Positions 1-6,146 of a stretch of DNA of 11,678 nucleotides are shown here, in pieces. Made by a program: the position numbers and the translations under genes. Source of the stretch: Chloroflexi bacterium UBA4733 (GTDB lineage Bacteria > Chloroflexota > UBA4733); NCBI GenBank assembly GCA_002404055.1, contig DHIZ01000333.1, positions 1 to 11,678 of the forward strand, given 5' to 3'. Every line of letters begins with the position of its first letter. The stretch's first letter is position 1. Under the pieces are notes generated by a model, which had not been told where the DNA came from, did not search any database, and worked only from the letters and a program-made list of their open reading frames with translations.

Positions 1-116
1 CTTTCCAGCCGGTTGATGTAGCTGGCATTGATGCCGACCACCTTGGCGAGGGCATTCTGGGAAAGCCCGGCGCGGAGGCGATACCGGCGGAGGGTGCTCC
101 CGAAGTCTTCAGTCAC
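1..116 (-). CDS. XRE-family helix-turn-helix regulator, N-terminal part (runs off left edge)
   Basis: Reading leftward from a GTG at 116-114, the 38 visible codons give a start typical of Cro/C1-type DNA-binding domains: a helix with TLRRYRLRAG, then LSQNALAKVVGINASYINRLE. The LSQ..LA and N.SYI..LE pattern marks helices 2 and 3, and the recognition helix lies around INASYINRLE. A ribosome-binding site (AAGGAG, about 122-127) precedes the GTG at good spacing, so the start is well supported. The gene has its own promoter at 142-170. The rest of the protein lies outside the window, so any sensor or effector domain is unknown. Proteins of this family usually bind DNA as dimers and often repress their own promoter. 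It is read divergently from recQ, with about 490 bases between the two starts. Confidence 0.85.
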   Translation of the reverse strand, partial: MTEDFGSTLRRYRLRAGLSQNALAKVVGINASYINRLE

Positions 117-141
117 TGGGGTCTCCTTTCCTATGCCACGC

Positions 142-170
142 AGTCTACGGCAAGTGTGCCGTCGTGGCAA
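142..170 (-). promoter_or_regulatory. Sigma-70-type promoter for the XRE regulator
   Basis: On the minus strand, TTGCCA (170-165) is separated by exactly 17 bases from TAGACT (147-142). Each box differs from its consensus by only one or two bases and the spacing is optimal. Transcription would begin about 7 bases beyond the -10, giving a very short leader of roughly 20 bases before the GTG at 116. This is a sequence match only. Confidence 0.65.
147..162. promoter_or_regulatory. Palindrome between -35 and -10 boxes; candidate operator
   Basis: ACGGCA-AGTG-TGCCGT is a perfect 6+4+6 hyphenated palindrome lying almost wholly in the spacer of the XRE gene's promoter and touching the -10. A dimeric repressor here would block RNA polymerase. 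Autorepression by the adjacent regulator is an inference from position and family habit. Confidence 0.5.
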
Positions 171-271
171 CACCCCGGCTGAAACATTAGCCTAATTGTG
201 AAGATGGTCCTATCCGCAGCGCCGCCATTGCGCAAAGGCAGCAAATCCACTGCGAATCCGCAGAACGCCGA

Positions 272-314
272 GGGCTGGCGGACAAGGCTATAATAGATGA
301 CGTGCGGCCAGCCC
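272..314. repeat. 8-bp inverted repeat enclosing a TATAAT box
   Basis: GGGCTGGC (272-279) and GCCAGCCC (307-314) are perfect inverted copies 27 bases apart. The TATAAT at 289-294 lies within about two bases of their centre. No convincing -35 box is found 16-18 bases upstream of it on the plus strand, and the extended TG is absent. The repeat could be an operator around a weak or activated rightward promoter for recQ or a small RNA. Confidence 0.45.
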
Positions 315-334
315 ACCCAGGCTCAATCGGCGAC

Positions 335-363
335 AGTTCTGGATGGATCATTCATCCAGAACT
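335..363 (+). repeat. Perfect 11-bp stem-loop
   Basis: AGTTCTGGATG (335-345), a 7-base loop, then CATCCAGAACT (353-363). The loop can close further by a G-T and an A-T pair. The stem is followed by TTTGTT, which is too short and broken to call a confident terminator. It lies about 35 bases downstream of the predicted start point for the TATAAT at 289-294. Confidence 0.6.
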
Positions 364-366
364 TTG

Positions 367-389
367 TTGCGCCATGGAGGTGGGCGCAA
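367..389 (+). repeat. Second stem-loop, 7-bp stem
   Basis: TTGCGCC (367-373), a 9-base loop ATGGAGGTG, then GGCGCAA (383-389). It begins three bases after the preceding hairpin ends. The loop holds ATGGAGG, which includes a ribosome-binding-like GGAGG, but no convincing reading frame follows at a usual distance. Confidence 0.45.
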
Positions 390-606
390 AATGGCACCCC
401 ATTGATGGCTAGCGAGTCGCACGACGCCCGTTCTAGGCCCATCCTTGTGCGATTCCGCCCTACTGCCACAGGCGCAGGCGCCGCGTCGAGGAGAGGCAAC
501 CGGAGCAATTGTCCTGGGCGTCGGCTGCCTGTTACCATCGTGCCGGCGCGACTGGACGCTTTGCTCTGCGGGCGCAGGTACGGCGGGTACAGGGAAGGAC
601 AGGCGA

Positions 607-2526
607 TTGAGCATCGACACCCTGTTGCGCAGCACCTTCGGGCTGCAGCAGTTCCGGCCAGGGCAGCGGGAGGTGATCGCGGCCATCCTGCAGCAGGGCG
701 CCGCCCTAGCCGTCTTCCCCACCGGCGGCGGTAAGTCACTCTGCTATCAACTGCCGGCGCTGCAGTTTGACGGGGTCACGCTCGTCATTTCGCCGCTAAT
801 TGCGCTCATGAAGGATCAGATCGACTTCCTCACCGCACGCGGCATCGCCGCAGCGCGGCTGGACTCGACGCTCACCGCCGGGGCAGTGCGAGACCTGCAC
901 GATCAGTTGCGCGCGGGCAAGCTGAAACTGCTATACGTGGCCCCGGAACGCTTTGCCAACGAGCGCTTCGTCGAACTGCTGCGCCGCGTCAAGATCTCGC
1001 TGTTTGCCGTCGATGAGGCGCACTGCATTTCGGAGTGGGGCCACAACTTCCGGCCAGACTACCTCAAGCTGGCCCAGACGGCGAGAGAGTTACGGGTCGA
1101 GCGGCGGCTCGCCTTGACCGCCACGGCAACGCCGGACGTCGTGCGCGACATCTGTGCGCGCTTCGCCATCCCAGCCGAGTGCGCGGTGGTCACCGGCTTC
1201 TACCGGCCCAACCTGGAGTTGCAGCTTTTGGCCATATCTGGCGAGCGGGAGGCGACGCTGCTGGCACACCTCCGCGTGCGGCCAGCGGGGTCCGCCATCG
1301 TCTACGTCACCCTGCAAAAGACGGCAGAGCACGTCGCCGCGTTGCTGGTTCGCGCGGGGTTCCCGGCCCGTGCCTATCACGCCGGCATGGAGACGGAGGC
1401 GCGCAGTGCCGTGCAGGATTGGTGGATGGCGTCGGACCGCGGGATCGTGGTCGCCACCATCGCCTTCGGCATGGGGATCGACAAGGCGGATGTGCGCTAC
1501 GTCTATCACTTCAACCTGCCGAAGAGCCTGGAGAGCTACAGCCAGGAGATCGGGCGGGCCGGGCGAGACGGCGAACCCTCCGTGGTGGAGTTGCTCGCCT
1601 CCCAGGACGACGTTGGCGTGCTGGAGAACTTCGCCTACGGTGATACGCCCTCTGTAGAGGCGCTGCGCAGCTTGATCGATGACATCCTGGCGAGGGGACC
1701 AGCGTTCGACGTGGACCTCACCGACCTGGCCAACCGTCACGACGTGCGCCTGCTCGTCCTGCGTACCGCCCTGACCTACCTCGAACTGCTCGGCGTGCTC
1801 CGCCAAGGGACGCCGTTCTACGCCGGCTACCGGCTACGCCCACTTCGTCCGCTCGCCGACATCGCTGGGCAGTTCGCCGGCGAGCGGGGACAATTCATTC
1901 GGGCTATTTTCTCCCACGCCAGGATGGGGCGCACCTGGTACGCGCTCAACCCGGAGGAGGTCGCCCAGCAACTGCAACAGGATCGCGGACGGCTCGTCCG
2001 AGCGCTGGACTACCTGGCGGAACAGGGCGACATCGAACTGCAAGCCTCGGACGTGCGTTACCGCTACCAGCGGCTGGGAGAAGCCGCTGATGCCGCAGTG
2101 CTGACGGCAGACCTGACGCAGCGGTTTGCCCAGCACGAGGTACGTGAACTGGCCAGGATTCGGCAGGTGCTGGACCTGGTGACACTCGCCGGTTGTCAGG
2201 CGAATGCGCTGGCGGCCTACTTCGGCGAAGTGCGCAGCCAGCCGTGTGGGTACTGTAGCTATTGTCGGACCGGGAAGGCCCAGGTCTTCCCCGTGGCGCC
2301 GGAGCCGCCGCCCATTGCGGCGCTGCTGGATATCGCACAGTGGCGAGCCCTACGACGTAGCCATCCGGCCGAGTTGGGGGCGCCCCGCCAGGCGGCGCGC
2401 TTCCTCTGTGGTCTCAGCAGCCCGGCGTTGACGCGCAGCAAGCTCACGCGCCACCCAAGCTTCGGCGTCCTGGCCGAGCGCCGGTTCCCTGATGTCCTGA
2501 CCTGGTGCGCCGACGGCCAGATCTGA
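607..2526 (+). CDS. recQ: RecQ-family ATP-dependent DNA helicase
   Basis: This is a superfamily 2, 3'-5' DNA helicase that unwinds forks and recombination intermediates. The 639 residues contain motif 0 (FGLQQFRPGQ, from 11), Walker A PTGGGKS (38-44), motif Ia ISPLIALMKDQ (61-71), DEAH with the RecQ aromatic loop (136-150), TATATP, and motif VI QEIGRAGRDG (313-322). A zinc site follows the RecQ pattern C-x16-C-x2-C-x2-C (C530, C547, C550, C553). In E. coli RecQ the zinc site directly follows the helicase core, but here about 180 residues with winged-helix-like stretches lie between. I recall this order from some bacterial RecQs of about 630 residues. No clear HRDC domain is seen. The TTG at 607 is chosen because GGAAGGA (593-599) precedes it by 7 bases and RecQ homology starts there; the upstream open frame to 445 is not RecQ-like. 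No operon partner is seen. Confidence 0.93.
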   Translation: MSIDTLLRSTFGLQQFRPGQREVIAAILQQGAALAVFPTGGGKSLCYQLPALQFDGVTLVISPLIALMKDQIDFLTARGIAAARLDSTLTAGAVRDLHDQLRAGKLKLLYVAPERFANERFVELLRRVKISLFAVDEAHCISEWGHNFRPDYLKLAQTARELRVERRLALTATATPDVVRDICARFAIPAECAVVTGFYRPNLELQLLAISGEREATLLAHLRVRPAGSAIVYVTLQKTAEHVAALLVRAGFPARAYHAGMETEARSAVQDWWMASDRGIVVATIAFGMGIDKADVRYVYHFNLPKSLESYSQEIGRAGRDGEPSVVELLASQDDVGVLENFAYGDTPSVEALRSLIDDILARGPAFDVDLTDLANRHDVRLLVLRTALTYLELLGVLRQGTPFYAGYRLRPLRPLADIAGQFAGERGQFIRAIFSHARMGRTWYALNPEEVAQQLQQDRGRLVRALDYLAEQGDIELQASDVRYRYQRLGEAADAAVLTADLTQRFAQHEVRELARIRQVLDLVTLAGCQANALAAYFGEVRSQPCGYCSYCRTGKAQVFPVAPEPPPIAALLDIAQWRALRRSHPAELGAPRQAARFLCGLSSPALTRSKLTRHPSFGVLAERRFPDVLTWCADGQI

Positions 2527-2650
2527 CGATCGGCCCGCCATCTCACTTATGCCGCTGCACCGACAGGCGAATATGGCTCATCCAGAGGCGACCAGATCAC
2601 AATGGCGCTACGGACGATCACGGCGGGTGTCGCCCCGTTGGAAGAGCCGG

Positions 2651-2926
2651 CTAGGCTTCTGCAGTCGCCTGCGCCGCGTTGAACTTCCCCATCAGGCGAG
2701 ACTTGCGGCGGGCGGCGTTGTTGGGGTGGATCACGCCCTTGCTGGCGGCGCGGTCGAGCTGGCTCAAGGCACGTTGCACGGCCTCGGCGCTATTTTCGGC
2801 CTGATCGGCCACTGCCGCCTCGGCGCGGACGACCAGCGTGCGGGTGGTGGTGCGAATCGGACGATTGCGTGCCGCCTTCTTGGCGGAGACGCGCACACGC
2901 TTGAAGGAGGAACGCAGGTTCGGCAC
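2651..2926 (-). CDS. rpsT: 30S ribosomal protein S20
   Basis: At 91 residues this is a typical S20, a primary-binding protein of the small subunit that contacts 16S rRNA and is almost all helix. It is rich in Lys, Arg and Ala. It starts MPNLRSSFKRVRVSAKKAARN and has the family signature LDRAASKGVIHPNNAARRKSRL near residues 57-78. The start is GTG at 2926-2924, with GGAGAG at about 2940-2935. A non-ATG start also occurs in E. coli rpsT (UUG), where it matters for autogenous control; similar control here is only possible. Its predicted promoter at about 3004-3012 lies between it and the broken solute-binding gene, so it is probably transcribed independently. No clear hairpin-plus-T-run terminator was found downstream. 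Confidence 0.96.
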   Translation of the reverse strand: MPNLRSSFKRVRVSAKKAARNRPIRTTTRTLVVRAEAAVADQAENSAEAVQRALSQLDRAASKGVIHPNNAARRKSRLMGKFNAAQATAEA

Positions 2927-3003
2927 GAAATTAGCTCTCCCAGTAGGCCAGCCCCCCGCAAGGCAGAAGGCAGCACGTCACAAAAGTGTTCAACAACTCG
3001 GGC

Positions 3004-3012
3004 AGTATACCA
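3004..3012 (-). promoter_or_regulatory. Extended -10 promoter for rpsT
   Basis: Reading leftward, TGG-TATACT (3012-3004) is an extended -10 element. No strong -35 is seen at 17 bases, as is usual for extended -10 promoters. The transcript would start near 2997, giving a leader of about 70 bases before the GTG of rpsT. Confidence 0.5.
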
Positions 3013-3059
3013 CCGGGGCGGCGCTGATCTGGTTCGCCGTCCCGGTAGCGAGTATTGGC

Positions 3060-3703
3060 TCAGTTCCCCTGCGCTCGGCTGGCCAGTTGCTTGATGATCG
3101 GCGCGGCCTTGCTCGTCATGTTCTGCTGGAGGTCACTGAACACCGTCTGCACCGGCTGATTCTTGATGACGAGCGCCTCCAGCGCGTCGCCGATGATCTG
3201 GTCGCCGTTGGGGATCGCCACCCGCGCCAGGTCCTGCCTCCGTGTCTTGGGCAACTGGTCGACCGCCGTCTCGAAGTTGGGATGGGCCGTGTAGAAGTCG
3301 GTCATCTTAGCCGAGCTGAGCGCCGAGTTCTGCACCGGCATGTAGCCGGTGTTCTGCGACCAGTAGATCGTGGAGTCGTCGTTGGTGGCGAAGGCCATCC
3401 ACTTGAAGGCGGCGTGCTGCGGGCGAAAGGCAGCCAGTAGCTCTTGCCGTTCTTGATGCCCTCCGTGAAGAAGCTCTGGACATAGCCCGCCGGGTCGATG
3501 GCGTTTTGCTTGAGGAAGGGATCGAGGGCGGCGATGGTGTCGTCCAGGTAGTCCTTGATCCACCAGACGTCGGAGAGGATGGCCACATCCGGTGCCTGGT
3601 TCGTGGCAAGCGCCTGTGCGATCTTCTGTGCCGTTTGCTCATAGGTGCCCTGGAACTGGTAGTTGACCGTGACGTCCGACTGACTGGCATTTGTAGCAAG
3701 CCG
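3060..3703 (-). pseudogene. Remnant of an ABC sugar-type extracellular solute-binding protein
   Basis: Two pieces of a family-1 type solute-binding protein are joined. Piece 1 (3703 to about 3412) reads NASQSDVTVNYQFQGTYEQT, then the stretch with APDVAILSDVWW and ends in WLPFARST, matching the first lobe of such proteins. Piece 2 (about 3420 to 3060, a different frame) reads AAFKWMAFATND, then YWSQNTGYMPV and a normal C-terminal tail before TGA, matching the last third. Intact relatives are about 420-450 residues, but only about 215 codons remain here. The signal peptide and first strand are gone, as is the central region between the FARST and the AAFKW motifs, and no ribosome-binding site or start precedes piece 1. 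No permease genes lie nearby. It is almost certainly non-functional unless the sequence is misassembled. Confidence 0.8.
3410..3421 (-). other. Deletion and frame-change point in the solute-binding remnant
   Basis: The minus-strand string GCAGCACGCC (3420-3411) is read one way to complete PFARSTP of the first lobe and, in another frame, to begin QHAAFKWM of the C-terminal part. Because it fits both family expectations, it is probably the short repeat at which the missing central segment was lost by slippage or short-homology recombination, or at which an assembly overlapped wrongly. Confidence 0.5.
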
Positions 3704-4822
3704 CTACTGGTAGATCACCACGAAGGGTATCGGCACCAGGCCGATCGCCTGCTGGGGGGTGAAGACCGGTTGGTCTTGCGTGTAAAAGAGCTTCACGCCG
3801 CCGAACTGGACGGGCTGATCCCGGATGTAGGCGTTGTAGGAGGACAATTTCTCAGAGTTGCTGCCGAAGCCGTCCATGTCCATCACGACCTGCACCAGCG
3901 GGCTGGGGCGGATGGCGCTGGAGTTGCTGACCATGTCCTGGCGGAAGCGGTGGACGATCAGCACCTTGGGCGGCAGGTGGTTGGCCGCGACGAGGTTGGC
4001 AAGCGTCTGCACCACCTGGTTGACCGCCGCCGCATCGACGCTGCCGTAGGTCTGGCCCGGCACGTCGTTGCCGTGCATGGCGAACTCGGGATCGAGCGCC
4101 AGTTCTACGTTGGGGTGCGCCAGGTAGGGGAGGAGCGGTTGCACTTCGGCGGCGAAGCTGCTGCGGCCCGGTTGCACGTCCAGGATCAGCAGGTAGCCCT
4201 TGCTGTTGGCCCAGCCGAGCGCCTGATCGATCATCGCCGGGTCCATGCGCGACCGGTACATGCCGTCCGAGCCGGCGCCGGCCTGAGCGACGGTGACGAT
4301 CAACTCCAGGGCCGGTTGCACGGGTGTCTTTGGGTCGGCGGCAGCATAGGCGGCCGCTTGTTGCTGCAGGCGCGCCAGCATCTGGTCCGGCGTGCCCTGG
4401 CCAAGCACACCCATCGCCGGCACCAGCGGGTTGCCGTAAAAGGCGACGATGCGGTGACCCGGCAGCAGCGGCCCGGCCGGTGCCGCGAGAGCCAGTTTCT
4501 GGGGGTTGGTTTCCCAGGCGAAGCGCTGGTCGTTCAGCCGTTGTTCTAAGCCCTCTGGACCGAGTAGCCAGGTCCACTGGCCGTTCGTGAAGGCGCTGAC
4601 GTTGTCGGCCTTGCGCCAGACGAGTAGGCCCGTGCTGGTGTGCTGGAGGTCGTCGCCGCTGGCCGGGTCGTTCGTCTCGTTATCAAGGCAAGAGCCAACC
4701 TGACCGGGAATAAGCGCCGCCAGGTGGCCAAAGCCGAACTGGAACTGGCAGGACGCTACGCCATCGCCAATTGGCATCAGCGCGGCAAAGAGGAGTGCGA
4801 CGCCGGCGACAACAGAAAACAC
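3704..4822 (-). CDS. Secreted protein of unknown function, Cys/Trp module plus barrel-like domain
   Basis: The protein is 372 residues. GTG at 4822-4820 is chosen because AGGAGGT (4833-4827) sits just upstream and a signal peptide begins there (VFSVVAGVALLFAALMPIG, residues 1-19). V-A-S-C at 22-25 fits a lipobox, but C25 may instead pair with C39 in the next module. Residues 25-104 form a secreted module with C.F.FGF, VGSCL, LLVWRK, TNGQWTW and GPEGL..R.N..RFAWE that I recognise from many Chloroflexota and actinobacterial proteins. Residues 125-372 look like an alpha/beta barrel (IVAFYGNPL, PALELI, LLILDVQPG, ELALDPEF, LIVHRF, VVMDMDGFG) and end in VIYQ, a tail I associate with uncharacterised secreted proteins. 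DPEF and the Asp-rich strands recall glycoside hydrolases, but no catalytic pair can be assigned. It lies 34 bases after the GT4 gene, probably in the same operon, which suggests a cell-surface or polysaccharide role. Confidence 0.85.
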   Translation of the reverse strand: MFSVVAGVALLFAALMPIGDGVASCQFQFGFGHLAALIPGQVGSCLDNETNDPASGDDLQHTSTGLLVWRKADNVSAFTNGQWTWLLGPEGLEQRLNDQRFAWETNPQKLALAAPAGPLLPGHRIVAFYGNPLVPAMGVLGQGTPDQMLARLQQQAAAYAAADPKTPVQPALELIVTVAQAGAGSDGMYRSRMDPAMIDQALGWANSKGYLLILDVQPGRSSFAAEVQPLLPYLAHPNVELALDPEFAMHGNDVPGQTYGSVDAAAVNQVVQTLANLVAANHLPPKVLIVHRFRQDMVSNSSAIRPSPLVQVVMDMDGFGSNSEKLSSYNAYIRDQPVQFGGVKLFYTQDQPVFTPQQAIGLVPIPFVVIYQ

Positions 4823-4856
4823 TCGTACCTCCTGGGATGGCGCTGGGTGGGCCCAG

Positions 4857-6146
4857 CTACTGTGGCGTCTCCGGCAAAGACGCACCCGAACCGCTGGCGG
4901 TAACAGCAGGCGACAGCGGGTTCGTCTGGCGACGCACCAGTGCTGCCTCGTAGGCAAGCAGCGTGCCAGTGGCGCAGCGCTCCCAGGAATAGCGGCCATG
5001 CACGAGGTCGCGGCCCTCCCGTCCCAGGCGCTGTCGCCAGGTAGCGTCGTTGACCAGGCGGGAGAGGGCGGAAACTGCCGCAGGGCGGTCGTAGGGAGCG
5101 GTAACAACGGCGCCCGCCGTGAGCAAGCCGACCCCGGCTCCCAGGCGGTGCGTCAGCACCGGCACGCCCTGCGCCATCGCTTCCAAAAAGACCAACCCGA
5201 AGGCCTCGAACTGCGAGAACAGCGCGAAACAGCCGGCGAGCGCGTATTCACGCTGCAGCGCGGCGTCGGACACTTCGCCCAGGATCGCAACCTCGCGCTG
5301 CAAGCCGAGCCGCTGCACGTCGGCCCGCAACGGCTCGGCGTCGCCTTCATCCTTGCCGACGAAGACCAACTGGGCCGGCTGGCGAAACGACTGGCGCGCC
5401 TGGGCGTAGGTTTCCAGCAGCCAGCGTTGCCCCTTGTGCTGCCCCAGCCGTCCAACACAGAGGATGCGCACCGGCTCCGGTTCCGGCGGCATGGCGCAGG
5501 CCGGGCTGGCGAACTCCAGGTACTGCTCCGCCGGGTGCAGCAGCCACGGCGGGGTTGCCGGTGGGTCCACACCCCACGGCACCAGGTGCGTGCGCCTGAC
5601 CGGTGCGTGGTAGACCAGGGCGATGTCGCGCTGCTCCTGCGGTGTCAGCACGATGGTGGCGTCGGCGCCGGCGCAGAGCAGCCGGTTGGGCAGGCGCAGC
5701 CACTGGCGCGACGGCGTCATGCGGTGGAAGGAAGGGGTGAAGACCAGCGCGGTGCGCGTCGGGCGCAGGGCCAGTAGGGCGAGGTGAGCCCAGACCCAGC
5801 CATCGCCCACCATGTGTACGATGTCCGGCTGCACCTCACGCAGGATTCGCCGTAGTGCGGCGGGGCCAAACCAGGTAACAGGACAGGAATAGTAGGGGAA
5901 GAGCGGCAACGGCGTCCGCGGCCGGCTGGCCCAGCGCACGACCGCGGCCTCCGGGCGGTGCTCACGTACCGGCAGACCAGGCACGTAGCGCGGCGGAAAA
6001 CTGTAGTGGCTGGTCAGCACCGTCGCCTGAAGGCCGGGTCGCTCACGCCGTAGCGCCACCGCCAGCCGCTCGATGGCCCGCTCGACGCCACCGAGGTGCG
6101 CCGGCGGGTAGTACGGCGTGACAAAGAGCACGCGCAGATCGCTCAT
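4857..6146 (-). CDS. Glycosyltransferase family 4 (GT-B fold)
   Basis: The protein has 429 residues with no signal peptide or membrane segment, so it is probably cytoplasmic or membrane-peripheral. The N-terminal acceptor domain starts RVLFVTPYYPPAHLGGVERAI (5-25), with the GGVE loop usual in the family. The C-terminal donor domain has ILCVGRLGQHKG (R233, K238, sugar-nucleotide phosphate contacts), then FSQFEAFGLVFLEAMA with the E-x7-E pair E314/E322, indicating a retaining enzyme that uses an NDP-sugar. Donor and acceptor cannot be told from sequence. The ATG overlaps the stop of the CysRS-GT2 gene as ATGA (6146-6143), which implies translational coupling. The last 25 residues are a Ser/Pro-rich tail without family similarity. 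It likely acts with the GT2 domain upstream on a cell-envelope glycan; a MshA-like thiol-sugar role is a remote alternative. Confidence 0.93.
   Translation of the reverse strand: MSDLRVLFVTPYYPPAHLGGVERAIERLAVALRRERPGLQATVLTSHYSFPPRYVPGLPVREHRPEAAVVRWASRPRTPLPLFPYYSCPVTWFGPAALRRILREVQPDIVHMVGDGWVWAHLALLALRPTRTALVFTPSFHRMTPSRQWLRLPNRLLCAGADATIVLTPQEQRDIALVYHAPVRRTHLVPWGVDPPATPPWLLHPAEQYLEFASPACAMPPEPEPVRILCVGRLGQHKGQRWLLETYAQARQSFRQPAQLVFVGKDEGDAEPLRADVQRLGLQREVAILGEVSDAALQREYALAGCFALFSQFEAFGLVFLEAMAQGVPVLTHRLGAGVGLLTAGAVVTAPYDRPAAVSALSRLVNDATWRQRLGREGRDLVHGRYSWERCATGTLLAYEAALVRRQTNPLSPAVTASGSGASLPETPQ

Larger units (their letters stand above)
171..606. other. Non-coding stretch between the XRE regulator and recQ
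   Basis: No open frame here resembles a known protein. The reading frames that cross it are rich in Cys, Arg and Pro, lack good ribosome-binding sites and look like chance. It contains a perfect TATAAT (289-294) centred inside an 8-bp inverted repeat, followed by two adjacent hairpins (335-363 and 367-389). The stretch from about 400 to 592 shows no clear feature. It may be a long leader of recQ, a small RNA gene or a regulatory region. Confidence 0.5.

Noticed and set aside
131..316. Minus-strand 61-residue open frame upstream of the XRE gene
   Set aside because: It covers the XRE promoter, has no family resemblance and no clear ribosome-binding site.
335..370. Hairpin plus TTTGTT as an intrinsic terminator
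   Set aside because: The T-run is interrupted and no gene ends just upstream; it is listed as a stem-loop only.
445..606. Upstream extension of the recQ frame to a TTG at 445
   Set aside because: The 54 extra residues are Cys-rich and unlike RecQ, there is no ribosome-binding site at 445, and the TTG at 607 has a good one right where homology begins.
2549..3094. Plus-strand 181-residue frame opposite rpsT
   Set aside because: It is antisense to a certain ribosomal protein gene and has no protein-family features.
3060..4822. Stop-codon readthrough joining the secreted protein to the solute-binding remnant
   Set aside because: The frames agree, but VIYQ looks like the natural end, the remnant changes frame again near 3412, and no readthrough signal is evident.
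4857..4905. LPETP near the GT4 C-terminus as a sortase motif
   Set aside because: There is no signal peptide, no hydrophobic segment and no basic tail, and glycine is lacking; it is a low-complexity tail.
4823..5107. N-terminal extension of the secreted protein by 95 residues
   Set aside because: It overlaps the GT4 coding region in another frame, its composition is that of a shadow, and it would bury the signal peptide.
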